From: Thiothrix sp.
GTDB taxonomy: Bacteria > Pseudomonadota > Gammaproteobacteria > Thiotrichales > Thiotrichaceae
Assembly: GCA_020442915.1 (NCBI GenBank)
Contig: JAGRJD010000101.1
Location: 1-33,442 of the forward strand
Direction: 5' to 3'
Length of the DNA: 33,442 nt
Under the pieces are notes generated by a model that saw nothing but the letters and a program-made list of their open reading frames with translations, was not told the DNA's origin and did no database searches. A program made the position numbers and the translations under genes. Each line of letters opens with the position of its first letter. The stretch's first letter is position 1. This document shows, one piece after another, positions 26,593 to 33,442 of the stretch.

Positions 26593-27039
26593 TCAACCAC
26601 CCAGCCGGGCTTTGACCTGTGCACTGAGCTGCCCGACATCGGCACGGCCCTGGACCTGAGGCTTGAGGATGGCCATGACCTTGCCCATGTCACGCACAGA
26701 GGCGGCACCGGATTCGGTCAGTGCAGCCGCAATCAGGGCATCCACTTCATCGGTAGACAGGGGGGCAGGCATGTAGTTTTGAACCACTTCAATCTCAAAC
26801 TGCTCCTGCGCCACCAGCTCGGCACGGGCAGCGGCTTCATACTGACGGATGGACTCCCTGCGTTGCTTGATCATCCTGTCAAGTGCTGCCAGTACAGCCG
26901 TATCATCCAGTTCGATACGCTGGTCTATCTCCTGCTGCTTGATGGCCGCCAGCATCAGACGAATGACGGCCAAGCGTGCTTTGTCACCAGCCCGCATGGC
27001 AGTTTTCATGTCTTCAGTGATCTGCTGTTTGAGGGGCAT
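26593..27039 (-). CDS. yqeY: GatB/YqeY domain protein
   Basis: 148 residues, the family's usual length. N-terminal helical part MPLKQQITEDMKTAMRAGDKARLAVIRLML, then RESIRQYEAAARAELVAQEQFEIEVVQNYMPAPLS, and the C-terminal GatB-like tail (VRDMGKVMAILKPQVQGRADVGQLS). It resembles the tRNA-binding tail of GatB but stands alone; a role in tRNA or transamidation is only inferred. The gene begins ten bases after the rpsU stop, the common rpsU-yqeY pairing. Confidence 0.94.
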   Translation of the reverse strand: MPLKQQITEDMKTAMRAGDKARLAVIRLMLAAIKQQEIDQRIELDDTAVLAALDRMIKQRRESIRQYEAAARAELVAQEQFEIEVVQNYMPAPLSTDEVDALIAAALTESGAASVRDMGKVMAILKPQVQGRADVGQLSAQVKARLGG

Positions 27040-27049
27040 GGATACGTGA

Positions 27050-27265
27050 TCAGTACATCCTGACCCGACGGTTCAGGTCACGAGAGATGCGCTTCAGGTT
27101 ACGCTTGACTGCGGCGGCACGCTTGCGTTTGCGTACGGAAGTCGGCTTTTCATAAAATTCACGCGCACGGACTTCAGCCACCACGCCGGCCTTTTCGCAG
27201 GTACGCTTGAAACGGCGCACGGCAATCTCGAACGGCTCGGACTCTTTGACTCTGATGCTAGGCAT
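27050..27265 (-). CDS. rpsU: 30S ribosomal protein bS21
   Basis: 71 residues from ATG 27265, preceded by AGGAGA (27274-27269). The start [20 protein letters not shown] and the basic C-terminus are classic bS21. A longer upstream frame exists but its extension is not protein-like. bS21 helps the small subunit engage the Shine-Dalgarno region of mRNA. In many proteobacteria rpsU heads an operon with dnaG and rpoD; here it is followed by yqeY and hemE. Confidence 0.97.
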   Translation of the reverse strand: MPSIRVKESEPFEIAVRRFKRTCEKAGVVAEVRAREFYEKPTSVRKRKRAAAVKRNLKRISRDLNRRVRMY

Positions 27266-27347
27266 AATTCTCCTGTTACTGATCTCATCTGTCTGAAAAT
27301 GAAACATATCGGCCTTGATCTGCGGCCATTTAATGTAAGAGGACGGC

Positions 27348-27376
27348 ATTATACCGACGTGGCAGTCAAATGCAAA
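27348..27376 (-). promoter_or_regulatory. Probable rpsU promoter
   Basis: On the minus strand a perfect TATAAT (27353-27348) has TTTGCA 17 bp upstream (27376-27371). The predicted transcript starts near 27341, giving a leader of about 75 bases before rpsU. It lies between fur and rpsU, so rpsU-yqeY can be expressed independently of fur. Confidence 0.5.
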
Positions 27377-27416
27377 AAAAGCAGGTAAATTGGCACAGTG
27401 AAAAACCCGGGCGGGC

Positions 27417-27818
27417 TTACTCAATGAACTCACCATAAAGCACCAGGGAATGATCGCGGATGCGGAAACCGTGCTGGCGTGCGATTTCCTGCTGACGCTG
27501 CTCAATGACTTCGTCATAAAACTCGACCACCCGCCCGGTCTTGATGCAGACCATGTGATCATGGTGGTCATCACCAGCCAGCTCAAATACGGCCTGCCCA
27601 CCCTCGAAGTGATGCCGGTTCACCAGACCGGCAGCTTCAAACTGGGTCAGTACCCGGTAAACAGTCGCCAGACCGATTTCGTCCCCATTGGCCAGCAGGG
27701 CCTTGTAGATATCTTCAGCACTCAGGTGGCGGTCCGACACACTGCCCAGCAGTTCAAGAATTTTCACCCGCGGCTGCGTCACCTTGAGTCCGGCCAGCTT
27801 GATATCTTTTTCTTCCAT
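27417..27818 (-). CDS. fur: Ferric uptake regulator Fur
   Basis: 133 residues. Winged-helix N-terminal domain ([16 protein letters not shown], then [36 protein letters not shown]) and dimerisation domain with the metal-binding HHDHMVC at about residues 85-91. Only one Cys is present in that region; the second Cys of the CxxC structural zinc site in some Fur proteins is absent (CIKTG). Represses iron uptake genes when bound to Fe2+. Divergent from bamE, the common gammaproteobacterial layout. A GGAG ribosome site precedes the start within a duplicated leader segment. Confidence 0.95.
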   Translation of the reverse strand: MEEKDIKLAGLKVTQPRVKILELLGSVSDRHLSAEDIYKALLANGDEIGLATVYRVLTQFEAAGLVNRHHFEGGQAVFELAGDDHHDHMVCIKTGRVVEFYDEVIEQRQQEIARQHGFRIRDHSLVLYGEFIE

Positions 27819-27930
27819 CGTGTCATCTCCGGTATGATTGATCTATCGGCAACCGCAATGGCCTCTCTTTGTATCGCTTGTCCTGCTCAACGTGTCATCT
27901 CTGCTGTGATTGGTCTATCATGGCAACCGC
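27819..27930. repeat. Imperfect direct duplication in the fur-bamE intergenic region
   Basis: A 38-bp unit at 27819-27856, directly abutting the fur start codon, recurs at 27891-27930 as 40 bp. Both begin CGTGTCATCTC and end GGCAACCGC, with four substitutions and one 2-bp indel. The unit includes the fur ribosome site. The copy next to bamE has TTG in the place that corresponds to the fur ATG. It looks like a local duplication of the fur leader, or a paired binding site. Confidence 0.8.
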
Positions 27931-27958
27931 TTTCAACCATTATAGATAATACCCGACC

Positions 27959-28282
27959 ATGATCATACGATTCATTTCAGCATCAGTCCTCACCCTGCTC
28001 CTGCTGTCCGGGTGCAGCATTTACCGCATGGACATCCAGCAAGGCAACTACATTACCGAAGCCGAGCTGTCCCAGTTGCGGGTCGGCATGTCACGGGGTC
28101 AGGTGCAGGAGCTGCTGGGAACACCGTTGCTGGCAGACGACTTCCGTCAGAACCGCTGGGATTATGTTTTTTACCTCAAACAGGGCGGCAATATCAGCAA
28201 ACGCAGCGGTGTGACCGTATTTTTCGACCAGAATGGCGTGGTCAACGATGTCCGTCGTGACCAGAGCAGCACCCCCCGCTGA
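27959..28282 (+). CDS. bamE: Outer membrane assembly lipoprotein BamE
   Basis: 107 residues with a lipoprotein signal (LLLLSGC, Cys19) and the SmpA/OmlA domain: YRMDIQQGNYITEAELSQLRVGMSRGQVQELLGTPLL followed by FRQNRWDYVFYLKQGG. It is the small lipoprotein of the Bam complex that inserts outer-membrane beta-barrels, which would include the PilQ secretin and the autotransporter anchor encoded in this window. Divergent from fur as in many gammaproteobacteria. An A/T-rich TATAGATAAT lies just before the start, but no convincing -35 accompanies it. Confidence 0.95.
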   Translation: MIIRFISASVLTLLLLSGCSIYRMDIQQGNYITEAELSQLRVGMSRGQVQELLGTPLLADDFRQNRWDYVFYLKQGGNISKRSGVTVFFDQNGVVNDVRRDQSSTPR

Positions 28283-28300
28283 TCCGGACCGGCCTCGGTT

Positions 28301-28561
28301 TCAAGCCGGCTCATGCAACCACTCAACCAGATAATAGATGAACTGCCCTTCAGATGATTTTGAAGGGCCGACCACCAGCGCCGGAAAACGTTTGTCGTCT
28401 TCCCGGCAGGCAGCCAGTGCCGCCTCGCGACTCTCCACCACAGTAACACAGCCTGCGGCAAAGCGCCGGCGACCATGCCGGAACTGTGGCTGGTAAACCA
28501 AGGCAAAACAGGCCCCGGACGGACCGGCATCCGGCTCGGGTGGCACCATGCCCTCAAGCAT
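28301..28561 (-). CDS. Small hypothetical protein coupled to rnfH
   Basis: 86 residues from ATG 28561, whose first base is shared with the rnfH stop (TGATG); a GTG one codon earlier is possible. Soluble and mixed in composition: FALVYQPQFRHGRRRFAAGCVTVVESREAALAACRE, then FPALVVGPSKSSEGQFIYYLVEWL. I do not recognise the family. The tight coupling suggests expression with ratA-rnfH. It is convergent with bamE, with 18 bp between the stops. Confidence 0.7.
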   Translation of the reverse strand: MLEGMVPPEPDAGPSGACFALVYQPQFRHGRRRFAAGCVTVVESREAALAACREDDKRFPALVVGPSKSSEGQFIYYLVEWLHEPA

Positions 28562-28881
28562 CACCCGTCCCCTTTTTTCATGCGCCGGCCTTCGGCAGCC
28601 CGCTGCTTGCGCACCGCCTTGGGATCGGCAATCAGTGGACGGTAGATTTCAATCCGGTCACGGGCACGCAGCACCGTATCCAGCGCCTCCTGCTTGCCGA
28701 AAATACCGGCCTCCAGCGCCTCCAGTTCAAGCTCGGGGTAACGCTCCAGTACACCACTGGCCAGAATCCCATCCCGCAGACGGCTTCCCGCCGCCAGTTC
28801 AAACACATACAGAATCTGTTCATGCGGCAACGGATAAATCAACTCGACCCGGATTTTCTCTCCGACTTCAGCCTTTTCCAT
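28561..28881 (-). CDS. rnfH: RnfH family ubiquitin-like protein
   Basis: 106 residues from ATG 28881; a longer frame upstream overlaps ratA and is not used. The beta-grasp core is VELIYPLPHEQILYVFELAAGSRLRDGILASGV, with GIFGKQEALDTVLRARDRIEIYRPLIADPKAVRKQRAAEGR, the family's C-terminal signature. Also called RatB or UPF0125. The start lies inside the last codons of ratA, with 14 bp of overlap. The precise function is not established. Confidence 0.93.
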   Translation of the reverse strand: MEKAEVGEKIRVELIYPLPHEQILYVFELAAGSRLRDGILASGVLERYPELELEALEAGIFGKQEALDTVLRARDRIEIYRPLIADPKAVRKQRAAEGRRMKKGDG

Positions 28882-29305
28882 ACAACTCCCGGGCACGCTG
28901 TACAAACGAATCCACCAACGTGTTGGCAACCTGATTAAAAACCGGACCCACTGCGACACTCACCAGTCTGCTGGAAAATTCATAATCCAGCTCCAGCGAC
29001 ACCTTGCAGGCCCCGGCTTTCAGCTCATCAAAGCGCCAGAACCCGTGCAGATGCCGGAACGGCCCGTCCACCAGACTCATTTCAATCAGCCGGTTGGGCT
29101 CCATGCGGTTCAGGGTGGTAAAACGCTTGTTCAGTGCTCCCCTGGCAATTTCAATGCTGGCCTTGACCTCATCCGGCTCACGGCTGATTTCGGTACTGCT
29201 GCGACACCAGGGCAGAAAACAGGGGTAGTCACGAATTCTGTCCACCAGCGCGAACATCTGCTCGGCTGAAAACGGAACCAGTGCACTGCGATTGATATGG
29301 GCCAT
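28868..29305 (-). CDS. ratA: RatA/COQ10-type START domain protein
   Basis: 145 residues from ATG 29305, which has AGGAG just upstream and matches the family start MAHINRSALVPFSAEQMFALV. The START/SRPBCC fold continues with RIRDYPCFLPWCRSSTEI and DGPFRHLHGFWRF, then a C-terminal helix (FNQVANTLVDSFVQRARELYG). In E. coli RatA is reported to block 70S formation, while eukaryotic COQ10 homologs bind ubiquinone, so the true role is open. Divergent from smpB, the conserved gammaproteobacterial order. Confidence 0.94.
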   Translation of the reverse strand: MAHINRSALVPFSAEQMFALVDRIRDYPCFLPWCRSSTEISREPDEVKASIEIARGALNKRFTTLNRMEPNRLIEMSLVDGPFRHLHGFWRFDELKAGACKVSLELDYEFSSRLVSVAVGPVFNQVANTLVDSFVQRARELYGKG

Positions 29306-29427
29306 CCCATCTCCTTGATGTGCTAACAGGCCGGCACGGACAACACACCCGCCGTGAACAGGACATGCTTTCCCATTCACCCGTGAACGCGCTATTATCG
29401 TGCGGTTTCGCTACTATAGTAATGCAA

Positions 29428-29907
29428 ATGGCCAAGCAAAAGAAAAAAACACCCCCGGGAAGCAGGACCATCGCCCTGAACAAGACGGCACGCTTCAACT
29501 ATTTCATTGAGGACACCTTAGAGGCCGGTCTGGCCCTGCAAGGGTGGGAGGTCAAAAGTATCCGTGCCGGGCGCATCAATATCAAGGACAGCTTCGTCAT
29601 GCTGGAAAAGGGCGAGGCATGGCTTTACAACGCCCTGATCACACCGCTGCTGTCGGCCTCCAGCCATGTCGTGCCGGAATCCACCCGCAAACGCAAACTG
29701 CTGCTGCACGCACACGAGATTTCACGTCTGCAGGGAGCAACCGAGCGTAAGGGGTATACCGTGGTTTCTACCGCCATGTACTGGAAAACCAACAAGATCA
29801 AACTGGAAATCGGCCTCGGTAAAGGCAAGCAGCTGCACGACAAACGCTCGACCGAAAAGGAACGCGACTGGAACCGGGAAAAATCCCGCGTGCTGAAGAA
29901 ATCCTGA
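29428..29907 (+). CDS. smpB: SsrA-binding protein SmpB
   Basis: 159 residues from ATG 29428 (MAKQKKKTPPGSRTIALNK); an ATG two codons earlier is also possible. The OB-fold core is FNYFIEDTLEAGLALQGWEVKSIRAGRINIKDSFV, followed by RKRKLLLHAHEI and the C-terminal helix KGKQLHDKRSTEKERDWNRE, which enters the mRNA channel. It brings tmRNA to stalled ribosomes. The tmRNA gene (ssrA) is not in this window. The stop overlaps the trmJ start (TGATG). Confidence 0.97.
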   Translation: MAKQKKKTPPGSRTIALNKTARFNYFIEDTLEAGLALQGWEVKSIRAGRINIKDSFVMLEKGEAWLYNALITPLLSASSHVVPESTRKRKLLLHAHEISRLQGATERKGYTVVSTAMYWKTNKIKLEIGLGKGKQLHDKRSTEKERDWNREKSRVLKKS

Positions 29908-30665
29908 TGCAACACGCCCTTGAGCAGCTGGCTATCGTCATGGTGCATACCTCACATCCGGGTAATATTGGCTCGGCGGCACGCGCCATGAAAACCATGG
30001 GCCTGCATGACCTGCGCCTGGTCTGCCCGACACGCTTCAACTCCCCAGAAACCAGAGCGCTGGCTTCCGGCGCTGATGACATTCTGGAGCAGGCACAACA
30101 TTTTGATACCCTCCCCGCCGCACTGGCAGACCGCCAGCGGGTAATCGGAACCAGTGCCCGTGCAGAACGCAGCCTGCGCTGGCCACAGATGAATGCCCGC
30201 CAGTGTGGTGAGTTTGTTGTCAGCCAATCACCACCGCAGAAAACTGCCATCGTCTTCGGGCGTGAACGCACCGGCCTGACCAATAAAGAGCTGGAATACT
30301 GCCAGTCACTGGTCCACATTCCAATGGCCTTCGATTTCTTCTCGCTTAACATTGCCGCTGCCATCCAGATTGTCTGCTATGAATGCATGATGTCAGCCCG
30401 GACACAAATACCGGCAGAAGCCGGCCCGGCTCCCGATACACGGCAGGAGCCAGCAGCCACCACCGAAAATCTGGAAAGCTTTTACCAGCATCTGGAGCAG
30501 GCCCTGATTGATGTGCGGTATCTTGATCCTGACAATCCACGCCTGCTGATGCGCCGCCTGCGCCGCCTGTTCGGACGGACGCTACTGAGCCAGAGCGAGA
30601 TCAATATCCTGCGCGGCATGCTGTCAGCATTCCAGGGCAGAAAATTTACCTCACGCTCGTCGTAA
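29907..30665 (+). CDS. trmJ: tRNA (cytidine/uridine-32-2'-O)-methyltransferase TrmJ
   Basis: 252 residues of the SPOUT class. N-terminal IVMVHTSHPGNIGSAARAMKTMGLHDLRLV and the trefoil-knot SAM-binding segments KTAIVFGRERTGLTN and VHIPMAFDFFSLNIAAAIQIVCYE are intact. The C-terminal helical part (about 190-250, LIDVRYLDPDNPRLLMRRLRRLFGRTLLSQSEINILRGML) is the usual tRNA-binding tail. The last TrmJ knot motif is usually SLNLAQAVQI; here NIAAAIQI is a mild variant. Translationally coupled to smpB. Confidence 0.95.
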   Translation: MQHALEQLAIVMVHTSHPGNIGSAARAMKTMGLHDLRLVCPTRFNSPETRALASGADDILEQAQHFDTLPAALADRQRVIGTSARAERSLRWPQMNARQCGEFVVSQSPPQKTAIVFGRERTGLTNKELEYCQSLVHIPMAFDFFSLNIAAAIQIVCYECMMSARTQIPAEAGPAPDTRQEPAATTENLESFYQHLEQALIDVRYLDPDNPRLLMRRLRRLFGRTLLSQSEINILRGMLSAFQGRKFTSRSS

Positions 30666-30671
30666 ATATGC

Positions 30672-30700
30672 TTGCACTCAAAAACAGGCTTTAATAGAAT
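30672..30700 (+). promoter_or_regulatory. Promoter of tRNA-Thr
   Basis: TTGCAC (30672-30677) and TAGAAT (30695-30700) are spaced by exactly 17 bp. The expected start is about 30707, five bases before the mature tRNA 5' end. It overlaps no gene and is the best sigma-70 match in the window. Confidence 0.65.
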
Positions 30701-30711
30701 GCCATACCTTC

Positions 30712-30787
<76 letters not shown>

Positions 30788-30844
30788 TTTTCATTAACCG
30801 TAACAGTAACTTACACAAAGGTACGGTTTTGGTTAAGGTTAAAC

Positions 30845-30883
30845 ATCCGATGTGAATCTCATCTGTTCTCAAGTTCATCGGAT
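30845..30883 (+). other. Inverted repeat downstream of tRNA-Thr
   Basis: ATCCGATG (30845-30852) and CATCGGAT (30876-30883) are perfect 8-bp arms around a 23-base loop. It stands three bases before the 12-bp hairpin at 30887, so the tRNA trailer may fold into two stems. The function is unknown. Confidence 0.5.
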
Positions 30884-30886
30884 AAC

Positions 30887-30917
30887 AGCCTTGGAGGATT
30901 GCTACTCCTCCAAGGCT
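30887..30917 (+). terminator. Strong hairpin, probable terminator after tRNA-Thr
   Basis: AGCCTTGGAGGA and TCCTCCAAGGCT form a perfect 12-bp stem with a seven-base loop. It is followed by ATCTATTTGT rather than a long T run, so termination may be partial. This is the longest perfect stem seen in the window. Confidence 0.5.
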
Positions 30918-31037
30918 ATCTATTTGTCCCCCGCATGATATTCCAGCGTCCGGTTCGGGTGCAACATTAAAAAAGCTTATGCCTTTCACCCAAAAGCAGG
31001 CCGGAGCGGGTCAGCGTCCAGCCTGAAGCTGCCAGCC

Positions 31038-31068
31038 CGGCTGACTGGCAGGGGGAGAGCCGGTTTTT
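31038..31068 (+). terminator. Hairpin with T run, possible terminator on the plus strand
   Basis: CCGGCT (31038-31043) and AGCCGG (31058-31063) pair and are followed directly by TTTTT. It would stop plus-strand transcription coming from the tRNA side before the convergent adhesin gene. An overlapping alternative stem, CTGCCAG/CTGGCAG (31029-31051), could serve the opposite strand. Confidence 0.4.
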
Positions 31069-31072
31069 GTGT

Positions 31073-32500
31073 TTACCAGCTGAAATTCCAGCCGGCACGG
31101 GCCGCCACGGAACCACTGCCCGCATAGCTGGCTCCCAGATCAATCCGCCCGCTTTTGGCAAAAAACGGATTCCCGATCCGCTGCGCATAGGCTACACCCA
31201 GCGCGGTCTGGCCGTCGTAATGCCCCAGGGCCACATTCACGCCCTGATCATCACAGTCATCCAGGCTGACACCCGGCATCGCCATGGCAGCCGCAATGCC
31301 TTTGGCTGCATATTCCTTGGCACGGGTCAGGGTCGCTGCATCAGCGGCCTGCATCTGCCCGAGATTCACCGCATCGTACGGGCTGACGCCAGCGGCAACA
31401 TTGCGAATGCCGCCCAACGGGGTGCCAGCGTCATCGGCCTGCAGGGTCACGCCACCATCCGCATCGTACTGGACGCTGTTCTGGCCCAGCGCCAGCGCCT
31501 GATCGGCGGCAGTCTGGGCTGTCGTCACCCGGCCATCCAGCCCGAGAATGGCTGCCGCATTCTGCTCCACGCCCGCCTGTGCGGTGGTGGCCAGGTCATG
31601 GGCACTGGCCGCTGCCGTCTGGGCTGCCGTGATCAGGCCCTGCTGTTCGGCCATCGCCGTTGCATTCGTCGCAACCGCCTGATCCGTCAGCCACAGCTGC
31701 CCACCGTTCACGGCATCCAGACTGCCTTCCGCCACCGAACCGGCAGCCACATTCTGGAGATCAGTCCCCAGCCCGGCGTTGCCGTTCAGTACCACGCCGG
31801 TCCCGTCAGCCGTGTACTGAACGCTGTTCTGGCCCAGTGCCAGCGCCTGATCCGCCGTATCCTGTGCTGCCGCTGCAGCATCCACCCCCTGCTGTGCCAG
31901 GGCCGTTGCATCCGTGATCACGCCCGTCACATCACCGCCAATCAGTTCGGACATGGCTGCAATGGCGTCCGCATTCTGTTCCACGCCCGCCTGCACCGCC
32001 GTCGCCAGTTCATGCGCACTGTCCGCTGCCGTTTGGGCTGCCGTAATCAGCGCCTGTTGCCCGGCAAGCGCCGCCGCATTCGCAGCCACCGCCTGATCCG
32101 TCAGCCACAGCTGGCCACCGTTTACGGCATCCAGGCTGTCTTCTGCCACCGCCCCGGCGGTCACATTCACGAGGCCACGGGTCAGACCGGTGGCCGTATC
32201 CCCGACCGACACCACATACGCCAGCCCCCCAGTGGTGGCGTTGCTGCCCAGTGCCACGGAGCCGAAGCCATCAGCCACGGCATCGGCCCCCAGCGCCGTG
32301 GCATAAACACCGGAGGCGTTGCTGTCAGTGCCGACAGCAACGGAATAAATGCCGGAGGCGGCACTGCCCTCTCCCAGGGCAGTGGCCCCGACATCCGCCG
32401 TCGCCCCATCGCCCGCTTCATACGCCAGCGCCAGCCCGCTCAACGTCATTAACGCGAGGCCGGATACCCATACCCGTTGCCCTGTTTTGAAAGATGCCAT
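31073..32500 (-). CDS. Trimeric autotransporter adhesin (YadA-like)
   Basis: 475 residues. A signal peptide ends near LALA (about 26). Head: YadA-type 14-residue beta-roll repeats (SVAVGTDSNASGVYATALGADA, SVALGSNA; about 35-95). Then two neck/stalk modules, about 112-249 and 250-366, each beginning NV(T/A)AG-x-VAE and sharing SLDAVNGGQLWLTDQAVA, AGVEQNA and ALGQNSVQY. After NVAAGVSPYDAVNLGQMQ comes the YadA membrane anchor (about 395-475), with KGIAAAMAMPG, GHYDGQTALGVAYAQRIG and the terminal aromatic NFSW. It should trimerise in the outer membrane with BAM help. It is short for an adhesin. It stands alone between a tRNA and a recombinase gene, a typical accessory position. The binding target is unknown. 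Confidence 0.92.
   Translation of the reverse strand: MASFKTGQRVWVSGLALMTLSGLALAYEAGDGATADVGATALGEGSAASGIYSVAVGTDSNASGVYATALGADAVADGFGSVALGSNATTGGLAYVVSVGDTATGLTRGLVNVTAGAVAEDSLDAVNGGQLWLTDQAVAANAAALAGQQALITAAQTAADSAHELATAVQAGVEQNADAIAAMSELIGGDVTGVITDATALAQQGVDAAAAAQDTADQALALGQNSVQYTADGTGVVLNGNAGLGTDLQNVAAGSVAEGSLDAVNGGQLWLTDQAVATNATAMAEQQGLITAAQTAAASAHDLATTAQAGVEQNAAAILGLDGRVTTAQTAADQALALGQNSVQYDADGGVTLQADDAGTPLGGIRNVAAGVSPYDAVNLGQMQAADAATLTRAKEYAAKGIAAAMAMPGVSLDDCDDQGVNVALGHYDGQTALGVAYAQRIGNPFFAKSGRIDLGASYAGSGSVAARAGWNFSW
31403..32167 (-). repeat. Two tandem copies of an adhesin neck/stalk module
   Basis: The units are 31754-32167 (138 codons) and 31403-31753 (117 codons). The DNA is clearly alike, for example around 31677-31740 and 32091-32154, an offset of 414 bp. 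The second copy lacks about 22 codons of the stalk. In-frame duplication suggests recent expansion and a site for length variation by recombination. Confidence 0.8.
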
Positions 32501-32552
32501 GATGCTTCAGTCCCCTTTTCGTTGTTCGGAACCTGAATCATCCGGAGACTGC

Positions 32553-32582
32553 AAAAAAAAAGAAACCGGCCCGGAATCCGGG
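32553..32582 (-). terminator. Terminator downstream of the recombinase gene
   Basis: On the minus strand CCCGG-ATT-CCGGG is followed eight bases later by nine Ts (32561-32553). It lies between the recombinase stop and the adhesin start and would separate the two transcripts. The stem is short, so strength is uncertain. Confidence 0.5.
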
Positions 32583-32686
32583 TCGACTGACGAAAATGGT
32601 CACTTTTGAGTCGCCATTAAAATTTTGCTATCCTGACAAAGGCATTTCAAAAAACCTTCAAACCTGCTTCAAACCCTCACGTCCCG

Positions 32687-33442
32687 CTATAACTGCACGG
32701 CTCCCATCACGTCCCGCATCCCGGACATGTCCGCCTGCACATAGCCCAGGGTGGTTTTCAGATCGGCATGCCCCATCACCGCCTGCACCTGCCGAAGCTG
32801 GCCGGTTCTGGCGGCTTTGGTCCCGAACGTGTGTCGCAGCCGGTGGGTACTGATGGCAATCCCGGTCTGGTTCTTCAACCGCCGGAAAAACCCGGAAACC
32901 TGTGCTTCCGTCATCTGCCGTCCCTTGTAACGGGAATGAAACAGCGTGACATTGAACACCTGATCCTGTAATCCCGGCTCCCGACCCATCACGACTGCTG
33001 ACCGCTCCTGCAGCGCCCGCAGCATGGCAGCCACGGGTTCAGGCATCGGAATATCCCACGCCCGGCGGGTTTTGCTGGTTTCCGCCCGCAGCCGGACGGA
33101 TCGGGTTTCAAAATCACAATCCGCCCAGACCAGCCCCACCAGCTGTCGCCGGCGCATGCCGGTGTAATACAGGGTGCGGATGACCTTCACCCAGAACCAG
33201 CCGGGATGGCAGCAGTCACTGCCGGCATCGGAGGCCAGGAATGCCAGCACCGTTTTCAAATCCCGGTCACTGACGGTTTTCTGCAGATGACGCTGGACGG
33301 GCAGCTCCCGAATGCCCCGTAACGGCTGCCAGTGCCGGCACTCGTCAATTTCGATGGCATAATTCACCAGTGCCCTTAAATGGCGCAGGTAATTATTCCA
33401 GGACACCGGCTCCATTCCGTAAATGTTCACGCCACTGCATAA
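32687..33442 (-). CDS. Tyrosine recombinase/integrase, N-terminus cut by window edge
   Basis: 251 codons plus stop in the window; the frame stays open to the right edge, so the true start is outside. The end of the core-binding domain (WNNYLRHLRALVNYAIEID) is followed by a full catalytic domain: first Arg in LYYTGMRRRQLVGLVW, a lysine in ETSKTRRAWDIPM, HRLRH (His-x-x-Arg), GHADLKTTLGY with the second His and the nucleophile Tyr. All catalytic residues are present, so it is probably active. The family includes phage and island integrases as well as Xer-type enzymes; a host role such as XerC/D seems less likely given the atypical sequence. It is the only clear mobile-element gene here. Confidence 0.9.
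   Translation of the reverse strand, partial: LCSGVNIYGMEPVSWNNYLRHLRALVNYAIEIDECRHWQPLRGIRELPVQRHLQKTVSDRDLKTVLAFLASDAGSDCCHPGWFWVKVIRTLYYTGMRRRQLVGLVWADCDFETRSVRLRAETSKTRRAWDIPMPEPVAAMLRALQERSAVVMGREPGLQDQVFNVTLFHSRYKGRQMTEAQVSGFFRRLKNQTGIAISTHRLRHTFGTKAARTGQLRQVQAVMGHADLKTTLGYVQADMSGMRDVMGAVQL

Noticed and set aside
27938..27950. Fur box before bamE
   Set aside because: ATTAT-AG-ATAAT has the half-sites in the opposite order to the usual GATAAT-ATTATC arrangement.
31067..32452. Plus-strand open frame of 461 codons
   Set aside because: It mirrors the repetitive adhesin gene and has His/Arg/Gly-rich shadow composition with no domain.

Overview
The window looks like a chromosomal segment of a chemolithoautotrophic gammaproteobacterium, probably a sulfur oxidiser. 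The grounds are a form I RuBisCO large subunit with a divergent cbbR at the left edge, a pilMNOPQ-aroK-aroB block divergent from a class A PBP gene, ratA-rnfH divergent from smpB, fur divergent from bamE, and moderately high GC. Species cannot be fixed from the sequence alone.

Layout. 1-2.9 kb: cbbL (minus, cut by the left edge), a CbbR-type operator region, cbbR, and an unknown gene tail to tail with cbbR. 2.9-9.6 kb, all plus: a Tyr/Pro-rich exported protein, an MltB-type lipoprotein transglycosylase with a long Gln-rich helical insert, a DUF1800/DUF1501 pair, rdgC and a small exported protein. 9.6-11.9 kb, all minus: a GcvA-like LysR regulator with an unusual hairpin-rich leader containing a CRISPR-repeat-like element, a CopC-like exported protein lacking the usual copper ligands, and a membrane-anchored unknown.

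12.2-22 kb, minus: pilM-N-O-P-Q, aroK, aroB and dgt form a tightly packed run with overlapping starts and stops, followed by ybaK and galU. The pil genes encode the type IV pilus alignment subcomplex and secretin; aroK/aroB serve the shikimate pathway. 22.2-25.4 kb, plus: a PBP1A gene translationally coupled to an unknown protein. 25.5-27.8 kb, minus: fur, rpsU-yqeY and hemE. The fur leader carries an imperfect duplication. 28-30.7 kb: bamE (plus), ratA-rnfH-unknown (minus), smpB-trmJ (plus).

30.7-33.4 kb: tRNA-Thr(UGU) with a clear promoter, then a hairpin-rich stretch, a YadA-type trimeric autotransporter with a duplicated neck/stalk module, and a tyrosine recombinase running off the right edge. 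This end looks like an accessory region, possibly an island entered at the tRNA. I found no complete, obviously new multi-gene system. The least explained items are the LysR leader with its CRISPR-like repeat, the fur leader duplication, the Tyr/Pro-rich protein beside the unusual MltB, and the coupled unknown genes.
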